Shown here one piece after another: positions 39,729 through 49,087 of a DNA stretch of 64,000 bases. How positions within the stretch are numbered: the first letter of the stretch is position 1; the number at the start of each line of letters is the position of its first letter. The DNA is taken from contig CAWERR010000006.1 of assembly GCA_963811585.1 (NCBI GenBank), forward strand, positions 372,001 through 436,000, read 5' to 3'. Origin of the DNA: JACDHG01 sp963811585. GTDB taxonomy: Bacteria > Actinomycetota > Actinomycetes > Propionibacteriales > Nocardioidaceae. Below the pieces are notes generated by a model that ran no database searches, was not told the DNA's origin, and worked only from the letters and a program-made list of their open reading frames with translations. Both the position numbers and the translations under genes were made by a program.

Positions 39729-42476
39729 CTAGTGCGTTTCCCATTCCCACGAGCGCAGCAGGTCATCAAACATGTCTCGGGTCGTCTCGTCGAATTCTTC
39801 CGGACTGCCACGCAACGTGATCACGTACTGGTGCGCGCCGTGTTCGGTGACTACTTCGACGTGCAGGTCCTTCGGCCGGTTGGGCGTGGTGAACAGAACG
39901 GCTGCTTCTCCGTCGATGGCCATGGTTTCTTGGGGACGGAGGTTCTCGTCGTCACGGACCGAATTACGGGTCCCAGGGGCGTTCTCCAAGTGGAAGACGA
40001 CCACCTGCGCGGGAGCGTCACTGGGCGCCGTGTCGGTGAAGACGCGATCGATCGGAAGGTCCGGGTTGCCTCGTCCGACCTCTCGTGTGACGTCAACCCA
40101 GCCAGGCACCAGTCGCACCCGGTAGCCGCTTCCCTGTACCAGCCCTCGCGCGCCGATGTCGACAGGCTGCAGATCAACCGAAGCTGCTCGTGCCCTGTCG
40201 ACCGCTCGGTTTGCGGCGAGCCGGGTACCAACGACCGCAGCGACCATAAGGGCGACGATCACGAACGCAGCGGTGACGCGCCGTTTGCCCAGCGAGAGGC
40301 CAGCAGTCCGCGTTCGCAGCCCGCGTCCAGCGGCGGCGAAGCTCGGCGCCGTGATGATGGTGGCGCTGAGTGCGCCAGCCAGGACGTAGGGCAGCAGGTC
40401 GCCAAGGAAACTGCCAGGAGAGAACGAGGGGCAGCGGGAGGTTGCATCGGGGTCGTTGGAGAACGGGACGACGTTCAACCAGCTGAGGCAGGATCGCGCC
40501 GGTCGCAGGAGCGCAAACACCGCGAACGCGAAGCCCGCGGCCGTGACGACCGCGATGCTCGCTCCGGCGAGCGCGCGACGCGGGAACATGGCCGCGGCGG
40601 CACCGGCCGCCAGGGCGCAGACAACCGGGGTTGCCGCGAACACCAAGAACACGTTCATGTCCAAGGAGAAGGGCAGGGGCCACCGCACATCGAGGGGCAA
40701 TTCGCGTGCGTAGTAGACGCTGACGACGACCAGCACCGGAAGCGCGATCACCGCGAGCGATCCCGCCGCCGCCGCTCGACGGATCGCAGGCCAGCCAACG
40801 CCAGCGGCCACCCATGGCAGGCAGAGCACCGCGGCAAATGCCGCGATGTCCGGCCAGGACCACAAGACGCTGGGGTCGAGCATCGCGCGAGTCATTTCGA
40901 GCACATGCCCGCCGGTCTCGGACAGGTCGGAGCCGTCTGGGGGGGTCATGGCGAACAGGCGTACCTGGTACAGCCGGAAGAGCAGGTATCCAGTGGCCCA
41001 CGCAACCAGCGCGAAGGCGACCAGGCATGGGATCACGAGTCGCTGCGAGGCAGTGGCCGCGGCTTGTTGCGCGTGACGCACGGTTGTTCCGGTCGCGCCC
41101 GACGCCATCCAAGACGCGATGGGCGCCACGAGAAGAGTCACGACTGCCGCCCACACCATGTGCCAGACCAGGCCTTGGGTAAGGCTCAGCCCGAAGGAGT
41201 CGCCGATGGCGTTGATCGAGAGCGTGGGTCCAAGGGCGAACCCAACCCCCAACCCCACTCCCAGCGGCCAGACCGGCCGCCGGACGACACCGGCAGCCGC
41301 CTCACGGTATCGCTGACGCCAGATGCCAAGGGTGAGGAAGCCGGCGACGAGCGGGGCTACGGGGATCGCAGCCCAGGCGGGGGTGCCGAAGGATGCCCCG
41401 GTGATGAGGCCGACCACGAACACCAGCTGTGGCATCGCCAGCGAGGCGACCAAGCCCACCGCCAATGCGTCAACAAAGGTCAGCCGGAACAACGGTGCCG
41501 GGTCGGCAAGGGCCTGTGCCCGTGCGTGCGGAGCCGGGTGCAACGCCAGTACGCGGGTTAGCCGCCGTTGCGGATGCTGCTCGGCGCGCCCGAGCACACT
41601 GGCCAGCGCATCGCCCGTGCTCCACTGGCGAGCACGCGCATCTGCGTATCGCTCCCGCGAACGGATCAGCGCGGCGAAGAGCAAGTAGACGATCAGCGTC
41701 AAGACGGCAAACCGCCACAGCATCGGCCAGACGGGCAGACCGCCGCGTAAGACGGCAGCGAACGGCAGCACTGCCACGAGCACGAACGCCGCGAACGTGG
41801 TTAGTGACACGTAGGTCTGATCGATGTCGTGGTTGCGAACGTGCCCGAGCTCGTGAAGAACGATCGCCTCGAACGAGGGACGGTCGGTGACAAGGAGGGT
41901 GACCAGACCGCCCCGCAACACCACTCGGCGACGTCCCGGCCGTCCGAACGTGAACGCAGAGGTCCGCGAATCGAAAGGATCGACGAAGAAGTTGATGCCA
42001 AGTGTTCCGGCCCGCGCTGCGAGAGCGCGGAGTGCACTGGCGATTTCCGGGCTTTCCTGGTCATCCACCAAGACGTACGTGTGTCGCCGAGAGCGCAGCC
42101 AAGGAATTGCGAAGAGGAAGCCGATCGAGACCACGGCCAACAAGGCGACACCGGCAAACATCCATCGCGCCTCCGATCGCTCGAACCCCTGACGACACAG
42201 GGAGGCTGAACCACGTGCGGCCGTGGATTCCCCCGGTACCTGGCCTTCAAGCGGATCGAGTCCGCATCGAACGTAGGTGTCGACGAACTCATCGACGTGA
42301 AAGGCGAGGAAAAGCATCTGGTAGGCGAACAGGCTGGTGCTCAAGATGGCGAGGAGGAGCAGGCCAAAGCGGAATGGGGTATCGGGCGGCAGCGCGAACG
42401 GGTCGACGCGTTGAACTGCGTGCTCTTCCCGGTTGCGTGAGAAGTCCTGCGGCTGGGTGATGTCTGTCGCGTTCAC
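39729..42476 (-). CDS. Large M48-type zinc metalloprotease membrane protein
   Basis: A 915-residue membrane protein. Near the N terminus two helices flank a Cys-containing extracellular-looking loop; then VLHELGHVRNHDID at residue 207 gives HExxH (H208, H212) and RERYADARA gives the third ligand E275, as in M48 proteases (HtpX/Ste24 type). The next 500 residues hold a dozen or more helices unlike HtpX, and the last 120 residues form a soluble domain (YRVRLVPGWVDVTREVG to the end). This is three times the usual M48 length. The gene follows an unknown 162-residue gene by 42 bases. Substrate unknown. Confidence 0.8.
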   Translation of the reverse strand: MNATDITQPQDFSRNREEHAVQRVDPFALPPDTPFRFGLLLLAILSTSLFAYQMLFLAFHVDEFVDTYVRCGLDPLEGQVPGESTAARGSASLCRQGFERSEARWMFAGVALLAVVSIGFLFAIPWLRSRRHTYVLVDDQESPEIASALRALAARAGTLGINFFVDPFDSRTSAFTFGRPGRRRVVLRGGLVTLLVTDRPSFEAIVLHELGHVRNHDIDQTYVSLTTFAAFVLVAVLPFAAVLRGGLPVWPMLWRFAVLTLIVYLLFAALIRSRERYADARARQWSTGDALASVLGRAEQHPQRRLTRVLALHPAPHARAQALADPAPLFRLTFVDALAVGLVASLAMPQLVFVVGLITGASFGTPAWAAIPVAPLVAGFLTLGIWRQRYREAAAGVVRRPVWPLGVGLGVGFALGPTLSINAIGDSFGLSLTQGLVWHMVWAAVVTLLVAPIASWMASGATGTTVRHAQQAAATASQRLVIPCLVAFALVAWATGYLLFRLYQVRLFAMTPPDGSDLSETGGHVLEMTRAMLDPSVLWSWPDIAAFAAVLCLPWVAAGVGWPAIRRAAAAGSLAVIALPVLVVVSVYYARELPLDVRWPLPFSLDMNVFLVFAATPVVCALAAGAAAAMFPRRALAGASIAVVTAAGFAFAVFALLRPARSCLSWLNVVPFSNDPDATSRCPSFSPGSFLGDLLPYVLAGALSATIITAPSFAAAGRGLRTRTAGLSLGKRRVTAAFVIVALMVAAVVGTRLAANRAVDRARAASVDLQPVDIGARGLVQGSGYRVRLVPGWVDVTREVGRGNPDLPIDRVFTDTAPSDAPAQVVVFHLENAPGTRNSVRDDENLRPQETMAIDGEAAVLFTTPNRPKDLHVEVVTEHGAHQYVITLRGSPEEFDETTRDMFDDLLRSWEWETH

Positions 42477-42518
42477 TTGTGGCTCGCAGTCCTGGCCTTG
42501 GCGGGTGCTAGGCAGCCA

Positions 42519-43007
42519 CTACGTAGGCACCGCGAGGGCGGCGACAAGGGACTCGACCATGAGGCGCCGCTGCTCCTCTGTGAGCGGCAGGTGACTGGCA
42601 CACTCGCGGCCCACCTTCCGGACGTACTGCAACTGTTCCGTGTTCAGAGTGGGGGTTGCCTCAGGGTCAGGCTCTTTCCCGGGCATGAATCGATCCCGTA
42701 GCCGGCGAAACACGGCAGCGACACCACCGGCCGTGGCGGTGGCCGCCTCCTTGGACACGGCTGTCCAGATCTGTTGGGCGAATTCGATGATGACGGGAGC
42801 CAGGAGGACGACCGTCTCGCCAGGTCCGAAGCCGAGGAGGTCGTCGCCTGACTGCTTTGCCTTGGAGGTGGCCGCTCCTGACTGACGCGCCCTGACGACA
42901 GCGGGATACAGAGGAACCTCAGCTGGGGCGATGTCGGTCAGGAGAACGCGGCCCAGTGCGGCGACCGCCAGGGGTTCCTGATCATCGACTGGGTTATTGG
43001 TGTCCAC
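42519..43007 (-). CDS. Unknown protein paired with the M48 membrane protease
   Basis: A 162-residue protein I do not recognise. It begins MDTNNPVDDQEPLAVAALGR, has a Ser/Lys/Gln linker, a long apolar stretch (ETVVLLAPVIIEFAQQIW) that could be a membrane or buried helix, an Ala-rich helix, a basic patch RRLRDRFMPGK, and an acidic C-terminal helix pair with EEQRRLMVESLVAAL. No signal peptide or catalytic motif is seen. It lies 42 bases upstream of the protease gene on the same strand, so co-expression is likely. It may be a partner or substrate of the protease. Confidence 0.55.
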   Translation of the reverse strand: MDTNNPVDDQEPLAVAALGRVLLTDIAPAEVPLYPAVVRARQSGAATSKAKQSGDDLLGFGPGETVVLLAPVIIEFAQQIWTAVSKEAATATAGGVAAVFRRLRDRFMPGKEPDPEATPTLNTEQLQYVRKVGRECASHLPLTEEQRRLMVESLVAALAVPT

Positions 43008-43108
43008 GAGCGCTCCCAGAAGGCAGGTCCCGGCTTCAATGCTTCGTCCCGTCTAGCGTGTTCAAACTAGCAGGTTCAGTACGACCCAAACGGGCTTCCC
43101 GGACGACG

Positions 43109-44401
43109 TCAGCGCTCGAGGATCGCGGTGACGCCTTGCCCGCCGGCCGCACAGATCGAGATGACGCCGCGCCCTTGGCCGCCCTTCTCCGCCAGCAGCT
43201 TCGCCAGCGTTGCGATGATCCGGCCTCCCGTTGCTGCGAACGGGTGACCCGCAGCCAGCGACGAGCCGGCGACGTTCAGCTTGTCGCGGTCGATCGCGCC
43301 GAGCGGCTGGTCGAGACCGAGCCGTGCCTTGCAGAAAATGGGGTCCTCCCAAGCCTTGAGGGTGGCGAGCACCTGTGACGCGAAGGCTTCGTGGATCTCG
43401 TAGAAGTCGAAGTCCCCGAGCGCCAGCCCTGCTCGGTCGAGCATCCGCGGCATCGCGTAGGCGGGTGCCATCAGCAGACCCTCAGCGCCGTACACGTAGT
43501 CGACTGCTGCGGTCTCATGGAAGGTGAGGTACGCGAACACGTCCAGGCCGCGCGCTCTCGCCCATTCCTCGCTCGCGAGCAGCACCACCGATGCGCCGTC
43601 GGTGAGCGGGGTGGAGTTGCCGGCCGTCATGGTGGCCGCACGACCAGTGCCGAACACCGGCGCGAGCGAGCCGAGCTTTTCGAGGGTTGTGTCGGGGCGC
43701 AGGTTCTGGTCACGCGTCAGTCCGAGGTACGGCGTGACGAGGTCGTCAAAGAACCCTCGCTCGTAGGCAGCCGCCAACCGCTGATGCGAAGCAAGCGCGA
43801 GCTCGTCCTGCGCCTCGCGGCTGATCTCCCACTCGAGTGCTGTCAGCGCCGCGTGTTCGCCCATCGAGAGTCGTGTGCGCGGTTCTGCGTTTCGCGGCGC
43901 GTCCGGCGCGAGATGACCCGGTCGTACCTTCACCAGGGCTGACAGCCGATCCGGCAACGACTTGGCTCGGTTGGTCTCGAGCAGGATCTGGCGAAGCGTT
44001 TCGTTGACTGCTAGCGGAGCATCGGACGTCGTGTCGACACCTCCAGCGATGCCGACGTCGATGACGCCGAGGGCGATCTTGTCTGCAACCGCGATCGCCG
44101 CCTGCACGCCGGTGTCGCACGCCTGCTGGATGTCGTGGGCCGGTGTCTCGGCTGACAGCTTGGAGCCGAGCACAGACTCACGGGCCAGGTTGAAATCCCT
44201 GCTGTGCTTGAGGACCGCGCCTGCGACGACTTCACCGACCCGCTCCCCTGCCAGGCCGTAGCGCTCCACGAGACCGTCGATCGCGGTGGTGAGCATGTCT
44301 TGGTTCGACGCCGTTGCGTACGCCGCGTTGCTCCGCGCAAACGGAATCCGGTTGCCGCCGACGACGGCGACCCGGCGGATGGACGAGGAGTTAGAGGGCA
44401 T
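43109..44401 (-). CDS. Acetyl-CoA acetyltransferase, FadA2-like thiolase
   Basis: Thiolase of 431 residues. The nucleophile Cys95 is in QQACDTGVQAA, the HEAFA motif reads DFYEIHEAFAS (FadI-like), then GHPFAATGGRI with the catalytic His and SICAAGGQG with the second Cys. It cleaves or forms beta-ketoacyl-CoA in fatty-acid metabolism. The ATG at 44401 is chosen; another ATG lies one codon upstream. The gene is divergent from the fabG4-like gene by 94 bases, the same order as fadA2 / fabG4-htdX (Rv0243, Rv0242c, Rv0241c) in M. tuberculosis. Confidence 0.93.
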   Translation of the reverse strand: MPSNSSSIRRVAVVGGNRIPFARSNAAYATASNQDMLTTAIDGLVERYGLAGERVGEVVAGAVLKHSRDFNLARESVLGSKLSAETPAHDIQQACDTGVQAAIAVADKIALGVIDVGIAGGVDTTSDAPLAVNETLRQILLETNRAKSLPDRLSALVKVRPGHLAPDAPRNAEPRTRLSMGEHAALTALEWEISREAQDELALASHQRLAAAYERGFFDDLVTPYLGLTRDQNLRPDTTLEKLGSLAPVFGTGRAATMTAGNSTPLTDGASVVLLASEEWARARGLDVFAYLTFHETAAVDYVYGAEGLLMAPAYAMPRMLDRAGLALGDFDFYEIHEAFASQVLATLKAWEDPIFCKARLGLDQPLGAIDRDKLNVAGSSLAAGHPFAATGGRIIATLAKLLAEKGGQGRGVISICAAGGQGVTAILER

Positions 44402-44495
44402 CACGACAAGTTACATTTGCCCGAAGCCGTTTGCCTACGGGGTCCATGAGACACCCCACGTTAGGCGCGGACACTGCAGCTTCGGAGGAGACGAA

Positions 44496-45836
44496 TTGGC
44501 CGACCGCTACCAAGACCTGGCAACCACCCCGGTGGGAAGCTTCCTGGTCAAGAATCTCGGCCTGCCCGACCCGGTCCCGCTCCGGCGTCATACCCCTGGC
44601 GATCCGCCGCTATCAGGCCCGTTTCTCTGCGGTGGCTCAGGGAGGCTGTTGCCGACGGCCCTAGCCGCGATCACCGCGTCAGGCGCCGAGAGTCACACCG
44701 AGCGTGCCGAGAGCACCAAGTACGCCGGGCTCGTCTTCGATGCCTCGGGCATCGAGGCAAGTGCCGCCTTGTCCACGCTGCGCGAGTTCTTCACCCCGGT
44801 GCTGCGCTCACTGGCACCATGTCCGCACGTCGTGGTGCTCGGCTCTACTCCAGAACGCGCTGGATCAACGTCGGCCCGGATCGCACAGCGCGCACTCGAG
44901 GGCTTCACCCGCTCACTCGGGAAGGAGATCGGCCGCGGCGGCACTGTCCAGCTGGTTTACGCCGACCCCGATGCGAGCGCCGGTATCGCATCCACGGTGC
45001 TCTTCTTCCTCTCGTCCAAGTCGGCGTACGTCTCGGGGCAGGTCGTCCACGTGAGTACGTCGGTCCAGGCTCCGGACCAACCGACCGCAGACCCGGCAAT
45101 GCCACTCGTCGGCAAGGTAGCCCTCGTCACCGGCGCCTCCCGAGGCATCGGCGAGTCCATCGCCCGCACCCTGCGCCGCGACGGCGCGACGATCGTCGGC
45201 GTCGACGTGCCCCAGGCTGCGGATGGGCTGCTGCGCCTGATGGAGGAGCTCGGCGGCGACTCCGTGACAATCGACATCACTGCGGTGGACGCACCGCAGC
45301 GGCTCGCTCGGGCACTCCGCGAGCGACACGATGGCGTCGATGTCGTCGTCCACAACGCCGGCATCACCCGCGACAGACGGTTGGCCAACATGGACGACGC
45401 CCGCTGGTCCTCCGTGATCGATGTCAACCTCACTGCACCTGAGCGGATCACCGCTGAGCTGCTCGACGACAAGGTCGTCCACCCGAACGGCCGGATCATC
45501 GCGGTCTCGTCGATCGCGGGGATCGCCGGCAACGTCGGCCAGACCAACTACGCGACGTCCAAGGCAGGGGTGATCGGCTTCGTCGACGCCATTGCCCCGG
45601 TTGCCGCCGCTCAGCAGGTCACCGTCAACGCGGTCGCGCCGGGCTTCATCGAAACCCAGATGACGGCAGCGATGCCGCTGGTGCTCCGCGAAGCGGGTCG
45701 CCGGATGAACTCCGTCAACCAGGGCGGCCTGCCCGTCGATGTTGCAGAAACTGTTGCCTGGTTCGCGAACCCGGACTCCTTCGGGGTGACGGGAAACGTC
45801 GTCCGAGTCTGCGGCCAGAGTCTGATCGGGGCTTGA
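44496..45836 (+). CDS. fabG4: High-molecular-weight 3-oxoacyl reductase, FabG4-like
   Basis: Two-domain short-chain dehydrogenase of 446 residues. The N-terminal flavodoxin-like half starts GSFLVKNLGLPDPVPLRRHT and has EFFTPVLRSLAPCPHVVVLG. The C-terminal half has TGASRGIG (cofactor), NAGITRD, and the S-Y-K catalytic set in SSIAGIAGNVGQTNYATSKA, ending VTGNVVRVCGQSLIGA. Alignment from memory with Rv0242c (FabG4, 454 residues) is strong over the whole length. The start is a TTG at 44496 with a perfect GGAGGAG five bases upstream; no ATG or GTG fits as well. It reduces 3-oxoacyl chains, probably as CoA esters. Confidence 0.93.
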   Translation: MADRYQDLATTPVGSFLVKNLGLPDPVPLRRHTPGDPPLSGPFLCGGSGRLLPTALAAITASGAESHTERAESTKYAGLVFDASGIEASAALSTLREFFTPVLRSLAPCPHVVVLGSTPERAGSTSARIAQRALEGFTRSLGKEIGRGGTVQLVYADPDASAGIASTVLFFLSSKSAYVSGQVVHVSTSVQAPDQPTADPAMPLVGKVALVTGASRGIGESIARTLRRDGATIVGVDVPQAADGLLRLMEELGGDSVTIDITAVDAPQRLARALRERHDGVDVVVHNAGITRDRRLANMDDARWSSVIDVNLTAPERITAELLDDKVVHPNGRIIAVSSIAGIAGNVGQTNYATSKAGVIGFVDAIAPVAAAQQVTVNAVAPGFIETQMTAAMPLVLREAGRRMNSVNQGGLPVDVAETVAWFANPDSFGVTGNVVRVCGQSLIGA

Positions 45837-45839
45837 GCA

Positions 45840-46706
45840 ATGACCACCCAAGTGCTCGACGAGTCGCCATCGCTCGGATCGCTCTACCTCAAGGCCGCCC
45901 TCTCGAAGTCGTCGTCCGACCCACTGCCCGACACCCGCCTCGAGTTGCGGGACGTCGGGCTCGATCTCGACCATCTGCGCCGCTATCGCGAGATCTGCGG
46001 CTTCGACGGTATGACGCTCGTCCCCGCGACGTACCCCCACGTGCTGGCGTTCCCACTCCACCTGGCGTTGATGACGGCGCCTGACTTCCCGCTCGCCGTG
46101 ATGGGTGCCGTGCACGTTGAGAACACCATCCGGCAGGCGCGACCGATCGGCCTCGACGAGACGATCGACCTAGCGGTGTGGGCGACCGAGCTACGCTCGC
46201 ACCCGCGCGGCAGGACCGTGACGGTCGTGTCCGAGACCTCGGTCGCAGGTGAGGTGGTGTGGCGCGGGTCGAGCCTCTTCCTGAGCCGCGAAGAAGGCGC
46301 AGACTCTGCGGTGCGGCCGGCGCCCGCCGACGTACCGGACGAAGCTCCGGCAGGGCCGATCCGCTGGACCCTCGATTCCGGTCTTGGTCGCCGCTACGCC
46401 GCAGTCTCCGGCGATCGCAACCCGATCCACCTGTTTGGCCTGACGGCGAAGGCGTTCGGCTTTCGCACCCAGATCGCACATGGTATGTGGACGAAGGCGC
46501 GGTCGCTTGCCGCGCTGGCGCCGCGGCTGCCCGATGCGTTCACGGTCACGGTGGCGTTCAAGAAACCGGTGCCGCTGCCGAGCACGGTGACGTTCGGCGC
46601 CCGCAGCTCCGACGGCACCATCGACTTCGGCATGGTCTCAGCGCGCTCGGGCAAACCCCACCTGCTCGGCCGGGCGACCAATCCGTGGGAGGAGTCGACT
46701 GCCTAG
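45840..46706 (+). CDS. htdX: MaoC-type (3R)-hydroxyacyl dehydratase, HtdX-like
   Basis: A 288-residue double-hotdog dehydratase. The second half has the hydratase-2 motif YAAVSGDRNPIHLFGLTAKA, then FGFRTQIAHGMW with the catalytic Asp and His; the first half is the degenerate hotdog with YPHVLAFPLHLALMTAPDFP. It matches HtdX (Rv0241c) in length and position. It begins three bases after fabG4, so the reductase and dehydratase should be co-translated and act one after the other on acyl chains. The end overlaps the convergent M23 gene by four bases. Confidence 0.9.
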   Translation: MTTQVLDESPSLGSLYLKAALSKSSSDPLPDTRLELRDVGLDLDHLRRYREICGFDGMTLVPATYPHVLAFPLHLALMTAPDFPLAVMGAVHVENTIRQARPIGLDETIDLAVWATELRSHPRGRTVTVVSETSVAGEVVWRGSSLFLSREEGADSAVRPAPADVPDEAPAGPIRWTLDSGLGRRYAAVSGDRNPIHLFGLTAKAFGFRTQIAHGMWTKARSLAALAPRLPDAFTVTVAFKKPVPLPSTVTFGARSSDGTIDFGMVSARSGKPHLLGRATNPWEESTA

Positions 46707-47896
46707 CGGAGCTTGCCGAAGCGGATCGAGGAGCTCCTGTTTGCGGTCAACCGCTTGGTGAACGTGCTGGTCGCCGTGTCCCACACGCCGACATCGCTGA
46801 TCGCGTCGTACCCCCAGTAGCCCACCACTGGCAGGGATGTGCGGGTGCCGAACAGCACGGACTTCTTCGCGCCTCCCGGCATCGACAAGGTGAACATCGT
46901 GGTCGCGGGATCGTAGACGCCGGGCTCGAACCGGCCGTCGCCGTCCCAGTCGCCGACGACCGGCAGGCTCGACACAGAGCCGAGGACCTTCGTGGAGTAG
47001 GTGCCGGTGGCACTGCGGAGGACGAACTTCGCCTTCGACGGTCGGAAGACGCCGACGTCGCTGCGGCCGTCGCCATCCCAGTCGCCGGCCACCGGCACGT
47101 CGGTGGCAAGGCCGAACTTGATCGTCGTACGTCGTCCGGCGGGCATGGACAAGGTAAATGTGCGCGTCATCCGGTTAAAGACGCCGGGGTCGGACTGGCC
47201 GTTGCCGTTCCAGTCGCCCACGATGGGTTCGCCGGTTGCCCTGCCAAACGAAGTGAGGAGCGAGGTTCCGTCGGGCAGGCGCTTGCGGAAGACACCGCCA
47301 GCCTCCTGCCGGCGAAACACCCCAAGGTCGCTCGTCCGGTCGCCGTTCCAGTCGCCGGTGATAGGCACGTCGACACAGTTCCGCGACGACAGCCAGGTGT
47401 TGTAGGCGAATCGGACTGCGTTGAAGACTGCGTGCTGGTCGTCCCTGTCCAGCCGCTGCTCGTAGTGGAGGTGCGCGCCACTCGAGCCGCCCGAGTTGCC
47501 GAGCAACGCAATCAGCTGTCCCTGGTCGACGCGCTGGCCAACGACGACGAACGACCTGAGCAGGTGAGCGTGCAGGGACGTCCAGCCTCCACCGTGGTCG
47601 ACGACGACATACAGGCCGTAGCTGCTGTTGCCGAGGTTGATGACCGACGTGATGACACCGGAGGCGGAGGCGACGACCGGTGAGCCTTCGTCGCTCGAGT
47701 CACGGTTCCAGTCGATGGAGAGCGAGCTGGGGCTGTGGCTGGCGCGCGTCGATCCTTCCCATCGCTCGCCGCACGCGAAGGGCATCTGGAACTTTGGCTT
47801 GGCTGCCGCGGCGACGGGGCCAGCAAGTGCCACCAGCGTGAGGCAGGCGACGGCTACCACCAGCGGCCGGCGGGCCGTGCGACGGGCGGAACGCAC
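46703..47896 (-). CDS. Secreted M23-type peptidase with FG-GAP-like repeats
   Basis: A 397-residue exported protein. The signal peptide is RRTARRPLVVAVACLTLVAL, cut after AGPVAAAA. An M23/LytM domain follows: SPSSLSIDWNRDSSDEGSPV, GWTSLHAHLL and GSSGAHLHYEQ with the HxH zinc pair. The C-terminal 230 residues hold about five FG-GAP/VCBS-like repeats (GDWNGDRTSDLGVF, GDWNGNGQSDPGVF, GDWDGDGRSDVGVF, GDWDGDGRFEPGVY), calcium-binding propeller blades likely to bind a surface or ligand. AGGAGGT precedes the GTG at 47896. It probably trims peptidoglycan, but metal site completeness should be checked. Confidence 0.83.
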   Translation of the reverse strand: MRSARRTARRPLVVAVACLTLVALAGPVAAAAKPKFQMPFACGERWEGSTRASHSPSSLSIDWNRDSSDEGSPVVASASGVITSVINLGNSSYGLYVVVDHGGGWTSLHAHLLRSFVVVGQRVDQGQLIALLGNSGGSSGAHLHYEQRLDRDDQHAVFNAVRFAYNTWLSSRNCVDVPITGDWNGDRTSDLGVFRRQEAGGVFRKRLPDGTSLLTSFGRATGEPIVGDWNGNGQSDPGVFNRMTRTFTLSMPAGRRTTIKFGLATDVPVAGDWDGDGRSDVGVFRPSKAKFVLRSATGTYSTKVLGSVSSLPVVGDWDGDGRFEPGVYDPATTMFTLSMPGGAKKSVLFGTRTSLPVVGYWGYDAISDVGVWDTATSTFTKRLTANRSSSIRFGKLR

Positions 47897-48080
47897 AGCA
47901 GGTCACCTCCAGGGGGCGTTGGGGCCGAGGTCCGCGCAACACCGAACGCACCAAGAACATGCGTCACACGCGTCCCATACCAGCCCCGACCATAGCCCGC
48001 AGACTCCCCCGCTGTCTGCTCCTCGCGAAATCCGGCGGCTCCTGCGTGCGGGACCTGACCAGGGGAACTAGGGTCCGGGA

Positions 48081-49072
48081 ATGCGCATTCTCTTCATCGG
48101 CGGCACGCGGTTCGTCGGCCGGGCAATGGCCGAGGCAGCCATCGACGGCCGGCCACGACGTGACCCTGCTGCACCGCGGTCCCGTCCACGATCCCGTCTT
48201 CGACGATGCCGAGCACCTGCACGCCGACCGCGACAAGGATCTCTCGGTCCTGGCCGGCCGCGAGTTCGACGCCACCGTCGACGTGTGCGCCTACGTTCCT
48301 CGCCAGGTTGACACCGTCGCCGAGGCACTCGGGGGCCGCGGGGGCCATCACGTCTTCGTGTCGACGATGTCGGTCTACGCCGAACCGACGAGCCCAGCTT
48401 CGGCGAGGACGCCACCCTGCTCAGGCTCGACGACCCGACCACCGAGGAGGTCACCGGCGAGACCTACGGCGGGCTCAAGGTGCTGTGCGAGGAGCAGGCC
48501 GAGTCGGCGTACGGGGAGACCGGGCTCGCGATCATCCGTCCGACGTACGTCATCGGGCCGCACGACCACACCGGCCGCTTCACCTGGTGGGTACGCCGGA
48601 TCGCCCGCGGCGGTGAGGTGCTCGCGCCGGGCCCCACGACGCCCCGATGCAGGTGATCGACGCGCGCGACCAGGGCGAGTGGACGTCAAGTTGGCGAGGA
48701 GCGGACGGCGGGCATCTTCAACAGCGTCTCTCCGACCCCGCCGTTCGGCTTCGGCGACCTGCTCGACGCGACGGTCCGAGCGGTCGGGCCGCACGACACA
48801 GCCTGACCTGGGTCGACGACCCGGCCTGGCTCGCCGAGCAGGGCGAGACCGGCAGTCGCTGCCGCTGTGGACCGAAGGTGGCATACGAGGACCGCTCGCC
48901 GGCAGACCCGACCAAGGCGAACGCTTGCCGGCCTGCCTTCCGCCCGCTCACCGAGACCGATCTCCGACACGTGGGACTGGATCAAGAAGGACCAGCCCGA
49001 GCTGGTGCCAGGATGGGGCATCACCGCCGAGCGCGAGGCTCGAGCTGCTGGCCGCCTGGGCGGCTCGCTTAG
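48081..49072 (+). CDS. NAD-dependent epimerase/dehydratase (interrupted by indels)
   Basis: Extended short-chain dehydrogenase of about 330 residues. The start MRILFIGGTRFVGRAMAEAA is the NAD motif GGTRFVG; then HDVTLLHRGP, VDVCAYVPRQVDT, HHVFVSTMSVYAE, then ETYGGLKVLCEEQ (YxxxK) and IIRPTYVIGPHDHTGRFTWW. At least five indels lie between 48150 and 49020, yet all family blocks are present in order. The group is often annotated as reductase or epimerase without proven substrate. It ends at a TAG at 49072, 15 bases from the convergent tesB stop. Confidence 0.8.
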
Positions 49073-49087
49073 ACCAGCCGCTCTCGG

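Noticed and set aside
39234..41561. A 775-codon open frame on the plus strand
   Set aside because: It is antisense to the binding protein and the M48 protease and has low-complexity Arg/Gly/His-rich composition.
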